This document shows, one piece after another, positions 53,259 through 63,179 of a stretch of 64,000 bases of DNA (the first letter of the stretch is position 1; every line of letters begins with the position of its first letter). This DNA is from Bacillus zhangzhouensis (GTDB lineage: Bacteria > Bacillota > Bacilli > Bacillales > Bacillaceae), in NCBI GenBank assembly GCA_025809375.1, contig CP099514.1:1860001-1924000 (forward strand), read 5' to 3'. A program made the position numbers and the translations under genes. Under the pieces are notes generated by a model. It made no database searches and was not told where the DNA came from. It was given only the letters and a program-made list of their open reading frames with translations.

Positions 53259-55308
53259 GTTGATATTTATCCATTTTATAGTAAAGGTTCCGAATGCTGA
53301 TCCCTAACGTTTTCGCTGTTTTCGTGCGATTGAATTGATGCTTTTCAAGGGTCTGTTTAATTAGCTGCGCTTCAAATGCCTCAACAGCATCTGAAAGCGT
53401 CTCTCCCTCAAATTGACTGACAGCCATTTCCTGCTGCTCTTTTTCTTCCTGATCTTCTGACTCCATGAAAGAAATATGCCTATCATCAATCCATTCTTCT
53501 TGCGGGTTCAAAAAGATCATGGCTCGTCCAAGTACATTTTCAAGCTCTCTTACATTTCCAGGCCATCTATATGATCGCAGTCTATTGAGTGCCTGTTCTG
53601 TTAACCCGCGCACGTTCCGTCCATAGTCTAAATTGATCTTTTGGATGAGACGTTTGCTTAACGAGTTAATATCCTCAAGGCGCTGCCTTAGCGGCGGGAT
53701 GGAGATCGGATATCTGTTCATGCGATAATATAAATCCTCTCTGAACTTTCCTTCCGCCATCGCTTTTTCAATATTGACATTCGTTGCCGTGATGACACGA
53801 ACATCGACCGGTATAGCCTTTGTTCCGCCTACTCTTACAATTTCTTTCTCCTGCATCACACGAAGCAGCTTCGCCTGTGTACTTGGCGTCATTTCACCAA
53901 TTTCATCTAAAAAAATGCTGCCTTGATTCGCCTCTTCAAACAGCCCTTTTTTCCCGCCGCGCCTTGCACCAGAAAACGCTCCTTCTTCATAGCCAAAAAG
54001 CTCTGACTCTAAAAGGGTCTCTGATAAGGCTGCACAGTTGACCCGCACAAAGCGATTATATTTCCGGTCACTTTCATTATGAATGGCGTGCGCAAACAGC
54101 TCTTTTCCAGTACCTGATTCTCCCCGGAGTAAAATGGTGGCTGGCGTTTTCGCGCCTAGCTTTGCCTGTTCAAGTGCCACAAGCATTTGCTCACTTTCTC
54201 CAATGATGTCTTCAAATGTATACTTTGCTTCAAGTGTCCGTATGAGCTGTCTTGCTTTATTTAATTCATTCGTGAGCGATTGAATTTCTGATACGTCATG
54301 AATGACGCCGACACTACCTTTTAAGATGCCATCAACGATGACAGGCGCTACATTGACGATCACATCCTTTTTTTTCGGTCCGACTTTCATTCTGACCCCT
54401 CGAACTGGTCTTCTTGTTTCAAGCACCTTCAAATGCATGCTTTCTCCTTCAGAAATATCGGCACCTGCTGGTTTCCCTACAACTTCTTTGTCCGTTAATC
54501 CAGTCATTTTCGTATAAGCCCGGTTGATTAAGATTCCTTTTCCCTGCTCATCAACAACCGATATGGCTTCATCCGACGATTGAATGATCGCCTCCAGCAT
54601 CGTTCGCACTTCTTTAAGGTTGGTTACTTCCTCCGCAAGCTCAACGGCATCTGTAATGTCTTTAAAGATAGATAATGCGCCTAGCATTCTCCCTGCGTCA
54701 TCAATAATCGGCAAACGTGTTGTAACAATTTGTATTTGCTGATTCAGAAATTGTTTTTGATTAAATTCTGGCTCTCTCGATCTTAAAATGTCAGGTAGCT
54801 TTGTGTTTGGGATCACTTCTCGTATGTGGCGGCCAATCGCATCTTTTTGCGAACACCCAACCATTTTGGCCGCTGATCGATTAAACAGGACGACTTCTTC
54901 ATCCATGTTAATAAAAATCATGCCGTCGTTCGTTGCATTAAAAATGCGGTCATGCTTATAAGTTTGTTCCTTTAATATTTGAATCAGCTGCTGTTTTTCT
55001 GATATTAATTCTGATATGACGTAAGCCATTGAACTTGGAACAATGACTGCGTGCTCTGGCTTTTTTTCAATCAGTTCTTTCAGCACAGCGGAACTGCCTG
55101 TTGTTTCAATGATGATATCAATGTCATCTTTTATGTATTCTTTCCAATCCGTTGTCGTATCGATTCCATACTTTTTCGCTTCTACCATCCCCGGTGCCTC
55201 AAGATCAAGGTCGGCGATCGCAATGATTTGAATCATATTTGTTTTCAGCATTGTTTCAAGCAATGTTGATCCACCCTGTCCTGCACCGACAATCAAGACT
55301 CTCTGCAT
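53236..55308 (-). CDS. bkdR: Sigma-54-dependent activator BkdR
   Basis: A bacterial enhancer-binding protein activating the bkd operon, 690 residues. In order: a Rossmann-like N-terminal domain ([15 protein letters not shown], residues 1-110), two PAS domains (about 115-225 and 235-340), the AAA+ domain with Walker [12 protein letters not shown] near 392 and Walker [11 protein letters not shown], and a Fis-type helix-turn-helix ([20 protein letters not shown]). The sigma-54-contacting loop reads GAFSGA instead of GAFTGA. Isoleucine/valine-responsive regulation is known for B. subtilis BkdR. GGGGTAACGGG precedes the ATG. Confidence 0.94.
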   Translation of the reverse strand: MQRVLIVGAGQGGSTLLETMLKTNMIQIIAIADLDLEAPGMVEAKKYGIDTTTDWKEYIKDDIDIIIETTGSSAVLKELIEKKPEHAVIVPSSMAYVISELISEKQQLIQILKEQTYKHDRIFNATNDGMIFINMDEEVVLFNRSAAKMVGCSQKDAIGRHIREVIPNTKLPDILRSREPEFNQKQFLNQQIQIVTTRLPIIDDAGRMLGALSIFKDITDAVELAEEVTNLKEVRTMLEAIIQSSDEAISVVDEQGKGILINRAYTKMTGLTDKEVVGKPAGADISEGESMHLKVLETRRPVRGVRMKVGPKKKDVIVNVAPVIVDGILKGSVGVIHDVSEIQSLTNELNKARQLIRTLEAKYTFEDIIGESEQMLVALEQAKLGAKTPATILLRGESGTGKELFAHAIHNESDRKYNRFVRVNCAALSETLLESELFGYEEGAFSGARRGGKKGLFEEANQGSIFLDEIGEMTPSTQAKLLRVMQEKEIVRVGGTKAIPVDVRVITATNVNIEKAMAEGKFREDLYYRMNRYPISIPPLRQRLEDINSLSKRLIQKINLDYGRNVRGLTEQALNRLRSYRWPGNVRELENVLGRAMIFLNPQEEWIDDRHISFMESEDQEEKEQQEMAVSQFEGETLSDAVEAFEAQLIKQTLEKHQFNRTKTAKTLGISIRNLYYKMDKYQLAKDSMQ

Positions 55309-55398
55309 CCCGTTACCCCTTTATATGAAAATATTTGCACACCATATTTTTCCGTTGCAGAAAATTGCACAACTCTTATATTACCACGTTTTCCTTTC

Positions 55399-55427
55399 TT
55401 GACAAAATATTTTTTGAATTAGACAAT
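55399..55427 (+). promoter_or_regulatory. Possible promoter of yqzF
   Basis: TTGACA, 17 bases, GACAAT, about 30 bases before the yqzF start. The -35 is consensus, the -10 partial. Confidence 0.5.
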
Positions 55428-55457
55428 GGAATTAAATGACGTTTAAGGGGACATTTG

Positions 55458-55694
55458 ATGGGGAGAGTAATTGCACTAGTGATTATTTTAATACCTGGCG
55501 CGCTTGCAGCACTTGGGATTAAGCTGCTGCGTGACACTGTTTTCGGCATCATCATTGCACCATTTCCATTTTTATGGATGCAAGGAATTGCAGGGTTGTT
55601 ATTTTTAGGGGTTGGTCTTTATGTAGTGGCTGGCTTTATTTTATATAGAGACCGTAAACGAAATAAAGTGACTGCTCGCTTTAAGCAAAGATAA
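55458..55694 (+). CDS. yqzF: YqzF, small membrane protein (DUF2627)
   Basis: 78 residues with two membrane helices (about 3-23 and 37-62), an aromatic loop (APFPFLWMQG) and a basic cytosolic tail (YRDRKRNKVTARFKQR). It belongs to the DUF2627 family; the function is unknown. AGGGG lies 7 bases before ATG 55458; a TTG at 55455 is also in frame. It lies between bkdR and yqiK, as in B. subtilis. Confidence 0.83.
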   Translation: MGRVIALVIILIPGALAALGIKLLRDTVFGIIIAPFPFLWMQGIAGLLFLGVGLYVVAGFILYRDRKRNKVTARFKQR

Positions 55695-55699
55695 AGCGT

Positions 55700-55735
55700 G
55701 AAAAAAAGACCCGCTGAAAATGGCAGGTCTTTATT
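55700..55735. terminator. Terminator between yqzF and yqiK
   Basis: AAAGACCCGCT pairs imperfectly with GGCAGGTCTTT across a short loop between the two convergent genes. Confidence 0.65.
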
Positions 55736-56468
55736 TCATTTCTTCTCTTATTTTCACGGCTCGGTCAGGAAAATCAGTGAAAATTCCATCGACACCTAAA
55801 GTAAACATGTGTTTCATTTGCTTTTCACTATTTACTGTAAACGGCCTGATCACTTGCTGAGATGCATGGAGAGCTGACACGACCTCTTTGGTCACACCTG
55901 CACCCTTAACATTTGGATGATAACCTCTTGCTGGTACTGTTTTTATATACATTTCCGGCTGATGAATCACATCCATTGTGAGAACGGCAAGTTCAACATG
56001 TGGCATCAGTTGGTGAAAAAGAGCTAAACTGCCGTGATGAAACGATGAAACCAGTACACGATCTTCTATTTGAAAATGCTCGATTTGCTTTTTTACTTTC
56101 TCTTCGATACCCGGATATCGATAAATGGAGTTTTTCAGTTCAATATTGATGATGAGTGATGATTGCTGCGTCACTAGCTCTAATACTTCCTCTAAAAGAG
56201 GAATGGATACAGCACCGGTTTCTTCATAGAAAGAATGACTCGCATCTCCTGTTTTTAATTCTTCATATGTATGATCTTTTACTAAACCTTTCATGTTTGT
56301 TGTTCTGTTCAGTTTCTCATCGTGAATGACAGCAAGTCTGCCGTCTTTCGTCAGCTGAACATCTAGCTCAATTCCGTCAGCTCCCGAATGGAGTGCATGC
56401 TCGAAGGCTATCATGGTGTTTTCAGGATAAATGCCTTTAAAGCCTCTGTGTGCAAAAATTTTCGTCAT
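55731..56468 (-). CDS. yqiK: Glycerophosphodiester phosphodiesterase YqiK
   Basis: Hydrolyses glycerophosphodiesters to glycerol 3-phosphate and an alcohol. 245 residues of the GDPD TIM-barrel: KIFAHRGFKGIYPENT with the first catalytic His near residue 7, GADGIELDVQLTKDG with the metal-binding Glu/Asp and AVIHDEKLNRTT with the second His near 49; INIELKN follows. No signal peptide is present, so it should be cytosolic, unlike secreted GlpQ. Confidence 0.92.
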   Translation of the reverse strand: MTKIFAHRGFKGIYPENTMIAFEHALHSGADGIELDVQLTKDGRLAVIHDEKLNRTTNMKGLVKDHTYEELKTGDASHSFYEETGAVSIPLLEEVLELVTQQSSLIINIELKNSIYRYPGIEEKVKKQIEHFQIEDRVLVSSFHHGSLALFHQLMPHVELAVLTMDVIHQPEMYIKTVPARGYHPNVKGAGVTKEVVSALHASQQVIRPFTVNSEKQMKHMFTLGVDGIFTDFPDRAVKIREEMK

Positions 56469-56540
56469 AGGTCACCTCTAATTATGATGCTTCCTTTCAT
56501 TATGACGTGTCTTTTTTCGTTTTTCCAGTTTTGAGCACAA

Positions 56541-56576
56541 AAAAAACCTCTTCTGATTCGTACGAAGAGGTTGACA
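56541..56576 (-). terminator. Terminator of the rap-phr pair near spo0A
   Basis: The 9-bp stem AACCTCTTC / GAAGAGGTT with T8 on the minus strand lies after the phr gene. Confidence 0.85.
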
Positions 56577-56587
56577 GATAAATTCGA

Positions 56588-56698
56588 TCACGTAATCGCT
56601 CTGATGGCTTGCTCTGTCGTCTGTGCGTCAAGAGCAAAAAGGGAAGAAACAACTGCGACTGCTGTAACAACGGTTACACCTAACAACAACTTTTTCAT
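56588..56698 (-). CDS. Phr signalling peptide precursor (rap partner near spo0A)
   Basis: A 36-residue pre-peptide: MKKLLLGVTVVTAVAVVSSL forms a signal segment and the tail ends TTEQAIRAIT. The last five residues, IRAIT, fit the x-R-x-x-T pattern of several C-terminal Phr pentapeptides, which makes it a reasonable candidate for the mature signal. Its ATG overlaps the rap stop (ATGA), giving translational coupling. It is too short for standard gene callers. Confidence 0.75.
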   Translation of the reverse strand: MKKLLLGVTVVTAVAVVSSLFALDAQTTEQAIRAIT

Positions 56699-57795
56699 AA
56701 GATAACCTCCACTTTCTTTTGAAGTATTTGTGCATCGAATTTCTTTTCAAGAAAACGAATGGCATTTTGATAATCATTTCGTTCCTTGAAGTATTTCGAT
56801 ATTTGTTCAGACAAATCCTCAAGCTCTACATATAATCTATTTTTTTCTATGTAGTCTAGTTTTTCAGAGAATACGTCTGCTGCTCCACTATTCTCGCACA
56901 TCAAAGCCAAAATTTCAAATTTTACTATATATTCATTATTTTGGATATTGCAGCTATACTGAATACCTTGTTTAATATATTCCCTCGCCTCTTGATCTCC
57001 TAGATGTACTAAGGCATTTGCCAAAACATATAAAGATTGGATGTAATAATGGCTATTGTCGCGGTGAATTTGAATGCCCATTCCTTTTTTGGCATAATGT
57101 GCGCTTTTTTCATAATCATGCTTTGCATAATAAAGAACAGCTAAATTGTGATAGCATTTCCCAATCAGCACTTCATTGTTAATGCGCTTACTTTTCTCAA
57201 GTGCTTCTTGATATTTTTCCTCTGCTTCTTCGAATTGGAACAAATCAATACAATTACTTGCATGTAAAATCAAGCTGTCAATTGCCTGTGCTGTGTACTC
57301 TTCATGCGCTTTGAATGTATCGATGGCTTTTTTAATATGATTAATGGATATGAAATTTTGTTTCAGTTCGTAATAGATCGAAGCAACCTTATGGTGAAAA
57401 GTTCCTACTTCAAGATCTTCATTCACACGTTTTAGCCGCTGTTCTGCAATTTTGTAAAAACTAATAGCTTCATCATATTTTTTCACATATGCAGCATATT
57501 GGCCTTTATAAAAGTAAAAATAAAAATTAATAATGTCATCGGCCTTCTCATCGAGCGTTCCGACACTTTTCATAATTTGATTGGCTTTTTCAATATTTCC
57601 AAGTAACATTTCATGTCTGCCGTCAACAAGCTGGTAATAAAGGAGAACTTCACGGTCTTCCTCTGTATTTTTTAGCAAATTCTGAATTTTCTCTTTATAG
57701 ACAGCAGATTTTTCTAAGTCATTCTGAGAAATGACCCTCGTCCACTTGCTAATTTCGTTCGCTACCTCAGCAGAGTGGATTTTCAGCTTTCCCAT
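56695..57795 (-). CDS. Rap-family aspartyl-phosphate phosphatase next to spo0A
   Basis: 366 residues, the usual Rap length. N-terminal three-helix bundle (residues 1-70, VANEISKWTRVISQNDLEKS), then TPR repeats: YDEAISFYKIAEQRL, GKCYHNLAVLYYAKHDYEKSA, AREYIKQGIQYS. Rap proteins drain phosphate from Spo0F or bind ComA/DegU; the target here is unknown. GAGGGTGAGG is about 4 bases before the ATG. It forms a coupled pair with the downstream phr and lies between yqiK and spo0A, where B. subtilis has yqiHIG. A TGn-extended -10 and a Spo0A box lie upstream. Confidence 0.9.
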   Translation of the reverse strand: MGKLKIHSAEVANEISKWTRVISQNDLEKSAVYKEKIQNLLKNTEEDREVLLYYQLVDGRHEMLLGNIEKANQIMKSVGTLDEKADDIINFYFYFYKGQYAAYVKKYDEAISFYKIAEQRLKRVNEDLEVGTFHHKVASIYYELKQNFISINHIKKAIDTFKAHEEYTAQAIDSLILHASNCIDLFQFEEAEEKYQEALEKSKRINNEVLIGKCYHNLAVLYYAKHDYEKSAHYAKKGMGIQIHRDNSHYYIQSLYVLANALVHLGDQEAREYIKQGIQYSCNIQNNEYIVKFEILALMCENSGAADVFSEKLDYIEKNRLYVELEDLSEQISKYFKERNDYQNAIRFLEKKFDAQILQKKVEVIL

Positions 57796-57818
57796 AACCT
57801 CACCCTCTTCTTTTCATT

Positions 57819-57862
57819 ATTATAGCATAGTAAAAGAATGTGAAAATTATTAAATTCGACAA
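57819..57862 (-). promoter_or_regulatory. Promoter of the second rap gene with Spo0A box
   Basis: The minus strand has TGCTATAAT (57827-57819), an extended -10 about 24 bases before the start codon. A perfect 0A box TTGTCGAA (57862-57855) lies about 46 bases upstream of the predicted start site. Control by Spo0A~P is inferred. Confidence 0.6.
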
Positions 57863-58204
57863 TGGGAATATTCAGTTCAAATGGCACAATCTCTAAGAAG
57901 CCAGTGACTTTAAAACGCCAACCAATCAGGTCAATAGAAATAGAACTTTCGATCTCGTTTGCTTTAATTACCAAATCCATAAGACCTTTTCCTCTCATCC
58001 TTTTTCTTACGAATGAGCGTTTTCTTCTTCTATTTTGAAGACTTAATGATCGATTGGCGCAGCTGATTACCACTACTTTATGTCTTTTTTATTTTTTCAT
58101 GCTTTATTTTTCATTCTATTTTGAAATAAAAGCAGCCCGTTTGTCCAATTTAAACATTAAAATGATTTTATCAACATAACCAAATTTTGACAACATGTTT
58201 CAAA
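57863..58204. other. Intergenic region between rap and spo0A
   Basis: About 340 AT-rich bases. A 65-codon minus-strand frame (57783-57980) with a GAGG site exists, but the rap promoter lies within it and it matches nothing I know. Otherwise no gene or repeat is recognisable. Confidence 0.4.
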
Positions 58205-58240
58205 ATAAAAAAACGTCTCAATGAAGAAACGTTTTTTTAT
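58205..58240 (-). terminator. Terminator of spo0A
   Basis: AAACGTTTC / GAGACGTTT with T7 on the minus strand. Confidence 0.85.
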
Positions 58241-58250
58241 GAAAAATATA

Positions 58251-59054
58251 CTAGCTTGCTCTATGCTCTAATCGCAGACGATCAGCTACCATGGCAATAA
58301 ATTCTGAATTGGTCGGTTTCGCTTTTGACATGCTGACGGTATAACCAAAGAGTGAGGAAATGGAATCGATGTTCCCTCTGCTCCAAGCCACTTCAATGGC
58401 ATGACGAATTGCTCGTTCTACCCTGCTGGCGGTCGTGTTAAATTTCTTTGCAATGTCTGGATACAATACTTTTGTGATGCTTCCGAGAAGCTCAATGTCA
58501 TTGTACACCATAGAAATTGCTTCTCTTAAGTATAAATAACCTTTAATATGAGCGGGCACGCCAATCTCATGAATAATAGTCGTAATGCTTGCATCTAAGT
58601 TTTTACGTTTCGGTTCAGGTTTGTTACGAAGAACACTGTTTTGGATTGATGAAGAGCGATGGGTAATTTGTGTGCCGTTTCCACTGACTTGACGAATATG
58701 ACCTACTAGGTTTTCCATATCAAATGGCTTTAAAATGAAATAGGATGCGCCCAAATCAACTGCTTTTTTCGTGACATCTTCTTGTCCAAATGCCGTTAGC
58801 ATAATCACACTAGGCTGTTTTGTCATTTCATTGTTTTCACGGAGGCGTTCTAGTACAGCAAGACCGTCTAAATGAGGCATAATAATATCTAAGAGGAGAA
58901 CGTCGGGCTCTTTATCTTTAAATAATGTCAGACATTCCTGACCATTATACGCCACGCCAAGTACTTCCATATCTTCTTGCCCCTCAATGTACTCTGTCAA
59001 AAGGCCAACAAGCTCTCGATTGTCATCAGCTACACACACTTTAATTTTCTCCAC
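58251..59054 (-). CDS. spo0A: Sporulation master regulator Spo0A
   Basis: The response regulator that starts sporulation and controls biofilm and competence genes. 267 residues: receiver domain with the acidic pair D10/D11, phospho-acceptor D56 in VLLLDIIMP and Lys in FILKPF; a variable linker of about residues 125-150; and the C-terminal DNA-binding domain with [22 protein letters not shown]. The start is GTG, as in B. subtilis, with GGGGAGG 7 bases upstream. A sigma-H-type promoter and several 0A boxes lie upstream. The adjacent Rap-Phr pair could act on its phosphorelay. Confidence 0.97.
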   Translation of the reverse strand: MEKIKVCVADDNRELVGLLTEYIEGQEDMEVLGVAYNGQECLTLFKDKEPDVLLLDIIMPHLDGLAVLERLRENNEMTKQPSVIMLTAFGQEDVTKKAVDLGASYFILKPFDMENLVGHIRQVSGNGTQITHRSSSIQNSVLRNKPEPKRKNLDASITTIIHEIGVPAHIKGYLYLREAISMVYNDIELLGSITKVLYPDIAKKFNTTASRVERAIRHAIEVAWSRGNIDSISSLFGYTVSMSKAKPTNSEFIAMVADRLRLEHRAS

Positions 59055-59111
59055 GTTCTTTCCTCCCCAATGTCGATTCCTTTAGTCTTTTGCATTTCTC
59101 TTCTGAGTATT

Positions 59112-59139
59112 CAATTCGACAAAACCATGCTATCCCCTT
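59112..59139 (-). promoter_or_regulatory. Sigma-H-type promoter of spo0A (Ps) with overlapping 0A box
   Basis: The minus strand has AGGGGATA (-35-like) and, about 13 bases on, GAATTG (-10-like). TTGTCGAA at 59122-59115 overlaps the -10. This layout resembles the autoregulated Ps promoter of B. subtilis. Confidence 0.65.
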
Positions 59140-59244
59140 TAAAAAACTTTAAGTTTCCGAATAATAGAGCATTATCTAGCTTTTTCTACGTTTTTCTCAA
59201 CGAATCGACGAATATTGCAATTTGACAACATGCTTTTTTCCATT

Positions 59245-59252
59245 TTGTCGAA
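59245..59252 (+). promoter_or_regulatory. Upstream 0A box of spo0A
   Basis: TTGTCGAA, a perfect Spo0A box, lies about 190 bases upstream of the spo0A start codon. A weaker relative (TTCGTCGAT on the minus strand) is near 59201-59212. Confidence 0.5.
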
Positions 59253-59302
59253 AAATCTCTTTTTCCTTATTTTATAACATGATGGATGAGAAAGAAAGGG
59301 TA

Positions 59303-59333
59303 GAAAAAACTGCCGGAAAATTCGCGGCAGTTT
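59303..59333 (-). terminator. Terminator of spoIVB
   Basis: The stem ACTGCCG / CGGCAGT with a short loop is followed by T6 on the minus strand. Confidence 0.75.
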
Positions 59334-59340
59334 GGTGTGA

Positions 59341-60618
59341 TTAGCTTGCTTTTTTGTTTTTTTGATAAAGATCAATTCCTGCTTCTGACAGCATCCATTC
59401 AATGTGTACGCCGTACCCGCTAGTCGGATCATTGACGAATACGTGTGTGACAGCTCCAATGACTTTGCCATTTTGGATGATGGGGCTTCCGCTCATTCCT
59501 TGGACGATTCCGCCCGTTTTGCTTAAAAGCCGCTCATCTGTTACCTTCAATACCATTCCTTTCGTTGCTGGGAATTTCTGCGGTGTTGTGCTGACGATTT
59601 TAATATCAAACTTTTCCACTTTATCATGATCCACAACGGTTAAAATCTCTGCTGGGCCTTCTTTTACTTCAGTTGATAAAGCAACTGGAAGCGGCTTATC
59701 GGCTACATGATTTTCAAGCTTTTCGGTTAACGTACCAAAGATACCAAAAGGGCTATTGCGGGAGATATCTCCTATTGTTTTTCTTTCAGATGAGAATCTC
59801 GCCAATTTTTCTCCAGGATTGCCTCCTGTGCCTTTTTCAATTGATGTCACAGTTGATCTGACAATTTCACCATTATCGACAACAATTGGTTTTTTTGTAT
59901 CCATGTCAGAAATCACATGCCCTAGGGCACCATATTTTTTAGATGAAGGTTCAAAAAAGGTCATCGTGCCGATTCCTGCTGCAGAATCACGAATGTAAAG
60001 ACCAATTCGATAGATGCCTTCACTTGCATCTTTTGCGGGTGTCAATGTTGTTTGAAAGGTTTTATGGTCTCTCTTTATGAGCAAACGAAGCGTTTCACCC
60101 GTTTTCCCTGCTTTCTGAATAAATGGGGTGAGGTCATTCATTTTCTCCATTTTTTGACCATTGATTTCAATGATGATATCCCCTGATTGAATGCCGGCGG
60201 CTTCACCTGGTGATTTTTTGCCGTCTGCTGTTGTGATTTGATGAAAACCTACAACGAGAACTCCTACAGAGTGGAGCTTGACGCCAATGGATTGTCCTCC
60301 AGGAATGACTTTTAATTCAGGGAGAACGTCAACTTTTGTTTTCTTAATAGGAAATCCTTTAAAATCATAAACAATTTCAGCTTTTCCCGCCTTTTGTCCT
60401 GTAATATCCAGCTGATTCTTTTTCTCTGAAAGGCTAAAGGCTGGCGAAGTAGCATTGGCTGACGCTTCAAATGATGTGTCAATTGAGTGCTTCTGTTTTT
60501 CAAATACAGCAACATTTGTTGGAATGCTGATGTATTCCTTCACTATGCTCATAAACCCTGTACTTATTAAAGAAACAAGGAGAATCACACCAACGGCTTT
60601 TCTCATCTTTTCGGGCAT
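59341..60618 (-). CDS. spoIVB: SpoIVB intercompartmental signalling protease (S55)
   Basis: A serine protease secreted from the forespore that triggers pro-sigma-K processing by cleaving SpoIVFA. 425 residues: an N-terminal membrane anchor (about 7-25), a PDZ domain (about 110-195, with [19 protein letters not shown]) and the S55 peptidase domain with the catalytic Ser378 in [29 protein letters not shown] lies 8 bases before the ATG. It lies between recN and spo0A as in B. subtilis and is expected to be SigF/SigG-dependent; I could not verify such a promoter. Confidence 0.95.
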   Translation of the reverse strand: MPEKMRKAVGVILLVSLISTGFMSIVKEYISIPTNVAVFEKQKHSIDTSFEASANATSPAFSLSEKKNQLDITGQKAGKAEIVYDFKGFPIKKTKVDVLPELKVIPGGQSIGVKLHSVGVLVVGFHQITTADGKKSPGEAAGIQSGDIIIEINGQKMEKMNDLTPFIQKAGKTGETLRLLIKRDHKTFQTTLTPAKDASEGIYRIGLYIRDSAAGIGTMTFFEPSSKKYGALGHVISDMDTKKPIVVDNGEIVRSTVTSIEKGTGGNPGEKLARFSSERKTIGDISRNSPFGIFGTLTEKLENHVADKPLPVALSTEVKEGPAEILTVVDHDKVEKFDIKIVSTTPQKFPATKGMVLKVTDERLLSKTGGIVQGMSGSPIIQNGKVIGAVTHVFVNDPTSGYGVHIEWMLSEAGIDLYQKNKKAS

Positions 60619-60793
60619 TCATTTTTCACTCTCCTCGCTCCTTACCCACACCAGAACACTCATGTTTTGGCTACATCATTACTTTTGCCTTCTTCGAGAG
60701 GATTTATAACCGGCAGCTTTAGAAAATGATTGGATAAATTGATAAAAGAAAAAGACGATTTTATGGGTATATACGCCGGCTTTTAGACAACAT

Positions 60794-60823
60794 AAAAAAG
60801 GCAGCTGATGATTCAGCTACCCT
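60794..60823 (-). terminator. Terminator of recN
   Basis: GGTAGCTGA / TCAGCTGCC overlaps the recN stop codon and ends in T6 on the minus strand. Confidence 0.8.
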
Positions 60824-62550
60824 GTTGTTTTGACATCATTTGCTTGATGCAATAATTCTTTTGCGTGCTGTTTTGTCAGCTCAGTGACTTCCACACCGGC
60901 AATCATCCGGCCAATTTCACTCACTTTTTCTTCATCACTTAATGGTTTGACACTTGTCAGTGTTCTGCCCGCTTTCGAGCGTTTCGAAATGAAGAGATGT
61001 GTGTCAGCCATTGCGGCTACTTGAGGAAGGTGTGTAATGCAGAGCACTTGTGATCCAGATGCTACTTTGTAAATTTTTTCAGCAATGGCTTGTGCGACTC
61101 TGCCGCTGACACCAGTATCAACCTCATCAAAAATAATGGATGTTACGTCTTGTTTGGCTGAGAAAATACTCTTCACAGCGAGCATGACACGTGAGATTTC
61201 TCCACCTGAGGCTACTTTCGATAAAGATTTCATCGGTTCGCCTGTATTTGTAGAAATGACAAATTGTGCTTGGTCGATTCCATTTTTCCCGAGCTGGACA
61301 GGTTTTCCGTCTAATAGCGGATAATCGGTGCTGCCAAAAGGCGCATAACGAACAGAAAAAGCTGTGTCAAATGATGACTTCTCCATATACAAATCCTTGA
61401 GCTCTGATTGCATTTGCTTCGCTAGCTTTTTGGCCCATTTTTTACGCAGCTCCGAAACGTTAAGTGCTTCCAGCAGGGCATCACGGCTCATCGCATCCAG
61501 TTTATTTTTGAGTGTCTTCAGGTGGCTGTCTCGATTTTGGATTTGATCTATTTCTTCTTCAATCTTTGCCGCATACTCCAAAATTTCCTCAACAGTTGTG
61601 CCGTATTTTCGTTTTAACTGCTTCATTTCATTCAGCCTTGATTCAATAAAATCAAGACGAGCCGGATCGAATTCTAATTGATCCAGCATGCTTCGCATTT
61701 GGAAGGTTGAATCCTCTAATAAGTAGTAAGCGTTCGACACTTGTTCAGATAACTTTTTCAAATTATCGTTGATCTCAGACACCTGCTCAAGTTCGCTTGA
61801 GGACATGCCAACCCAATCTAGTCCTCCCTGCTCATTACGCAAGGCATTATACGCGTTTTGAAGTGAAGAATAGATTTTTTCGTAGTTGCTGATCTGATGA
61901 CGCTCTTCCTGAAGCCTCTCGTCTTCTCCCGGCTCTAATTGCGCCGCCTCAATTTCCTCTAGCTGAAATTGCAGCAAATCTAAGCGTTGCACCATTTCCT
62001 GTTCATTCTCAGACAGCTGTCTTAGCTTTTGAGCCGTCTTCATATATTGATCATACGCTTCTTGATACTGCAAGAGAGCCGGTGCAATTTCTTCTGCTCC
62101 AAATTGATCGAGCAAATGCAGATGATTTTCATCTTCCATGAGCAGCTGGTTATCGTGCTGACCATGAATATCAAGCAAAAGCCGCCCTACTTCCCGTAAA
62201 AGTGAGATAGTGACAAGCTTTCCATTAATGCGGCAAATGCTTTTCCCGCTGCTGTTAATATCACGGCGGAGGATCATCATTTCATCCGATGCGTCAATTC
62301 CTTGCTCTTCGCAACGACTCCATACAGGATGATCGGCTGGTACAAGAAAAAGCCCTTCCAACTCTGCCTTTTTTTCACCGTAGCGGACATATTCAGAGGA
62401 CCCTCTTCCTCCCACGAGAAGTGAGACAGCGTCAATCATGATGGATTTTCCGGCACCTGTTTCCCCTGTTAGGACCGTGAGTCCTTTTTCAAATGAAACC
62501 GTTAACTCTTCAATGATTGCAAAGTTTTTAATGGTTAGTTCTGCTAACAC
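60817..62550 (-). CDS. recN: DNA repair protein RecN
   Basis: An SMC-like ATPase that gathers broken DNA ends early in double-strand break repair. 577 residues: Walker A LTGETGAGKSIMIDAV near residue 29, a long central coiled coil (about 150-370), the ABC-type signature VASGGEISRVMLAVK near 440 and Walker B SIIFDEVDTGVSG near 468. The start is GTG with GAGGTG upstream. It lies about 30 bases downstream of argR in the usual Bacillus order yqxC-argR-recN. Confidence 0.96.
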   Translation of the reverse strand: MLAELTIKNFAIIEELTVSFEKGLTVLTGETGAGKSIMIDAVSLLVGGRGSSEYVRYGEKKAELEGLFLVPADHPVWSRCEEQGIDASDEMMILRRDINSSGKSICRINGKLVTISLLREVGRLLLDIHGQHDNQLLMEDENHLHLLDQFGAEEIAPALLQYQEAYDQYMKTAQKLRQLSENEQEMVQRLDLLQFQLEEIEAAQLEPGEDERLQEERHQISNYEKIYSSLQNAYNALRNEQGGLDWVGMSSSELEQVSEINDNLKKLSEQVSNAYYLLEDSTFQMRSMLDQLEFDPARLDFIESRLNEMKQLKRKYGTTVEEILEYAAKIEEEIDQIQNRDSHLKTLKNKLDAMSRDALLEALNVSELRKKWAKKLAKQMQSELKDLYMEKSSFDTAFSVRYAPFGSTDYPLLDGKPVQLGKNGIDQAQFVISTNTGEPMKSLSKVASGGEISRVMLAVKSIFSAKQDVTSIIFDEVDTGVSGRVAQAIAEKIYKVASGSQVLCITHLPQVAAMADTHLFISKRSKAGRTLTSVKPLSDEEKVSEIGRMIAGVEVTELTKQHAKELLHQANDVKTTG

Positions 62551-62582
62551 TCATTTGACACCTCTTTTAGTAACCTGATTCT

Positions 62583-63032
62583 TTATAGAAGCTCTAAAAT
62601 TTTGCTCGAAACTGTCTCAGTATCATCTGGGGTGCGGCAAATGATTAAAATGGTGTCATCTCCGCAAATCGTTCCCATAATTTCTTCCCAATCTAAATTA
62701 TCCATTAAAGCGCCAATCGCCTGAGCATTACCCGGCATTGTTTTGAGAACAATTAAATGACTGGCAGCATCCATTTTAATAAATGCATCCATTAGGGATC
62801 GTTTCAGCTTTGACAGCGGGTTAAACCGCTGATCCGCAGGAAGACTGTATTTATATGTTCCATTGTTCGTCGGAACTTTCACTAAATGTAATTCTTTAAT
62901 ATCTCTAGAAACGGTCGCTTGTGTGATGTTATATCCATCGGCTTTCAACATATCGACCAATTCATCTTGTGTTTCGATTTCTTGGCTAGCAATGATTTCT
63001 CTAATTTTAATATGCCTTTGACCTTTATTCAT
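62583..63032 (-). CDS. argR: Arginine repressor/activator ArgR (AhrC)
   Basis: The hexameric arginine-responsive regulator, 149 residues. The N-terminal winged helix ([20 protein letters not shown]...[15 protein letters not shown], residues 5-50) binds ARG boxes; the C-terminal domain ends with [14 protein letters not shown], whose Asp pair binds arginine. It represses biosynthesis and activates catabolism; the ARG box at artP is a probable target in this window. GGGGGG lies just before the ATG. It is followed by recN. Confidence 0.95.
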   Translation of the reverse strand: MNKGQRHIKIREIIASQEIETQDELVDMLKADGYNITQATVSRDIKELHLVKVPTNNGTYKYSLPADQRFNPLSKLKRSLMDAFIKMDAASHLIVLKTMPGNAQAIGALMDNLDWEEIMGTICGDDTILIICRTPDDTETVSSKILELL

Positions 63033-63147
63033 ATTTGACCCCCCTAGGCGTTTGATTCTCAGTTTGTCTTTACTCTATGTTATATGTGCACACTTCAAAA
63101 AACAAGCATTACGTGAGATACGTCCGATTCTCGTCTTTTGACCATGT

Positions 63148-63179
63148 AAAAAGGAATAATAGCGAGCTATTATTCCTTT
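63148..63179 (-). terminator. Terminator of yqxC
   Basis: The perfect 13-bp stem AAAGGAATAATAG / CTATTATTCCTTT with a short CTCG-type loop has a T run on the minus strand. Confidence 0.85.

Noticed and set aside
57783-57980. A minus-strand 65-codon frame upstream of rap with a GAGGAAAAGG site
   Set aside because: It contains the probable rap promoter and 0A box and overlaps the rap start; the sequence matches no family I know.
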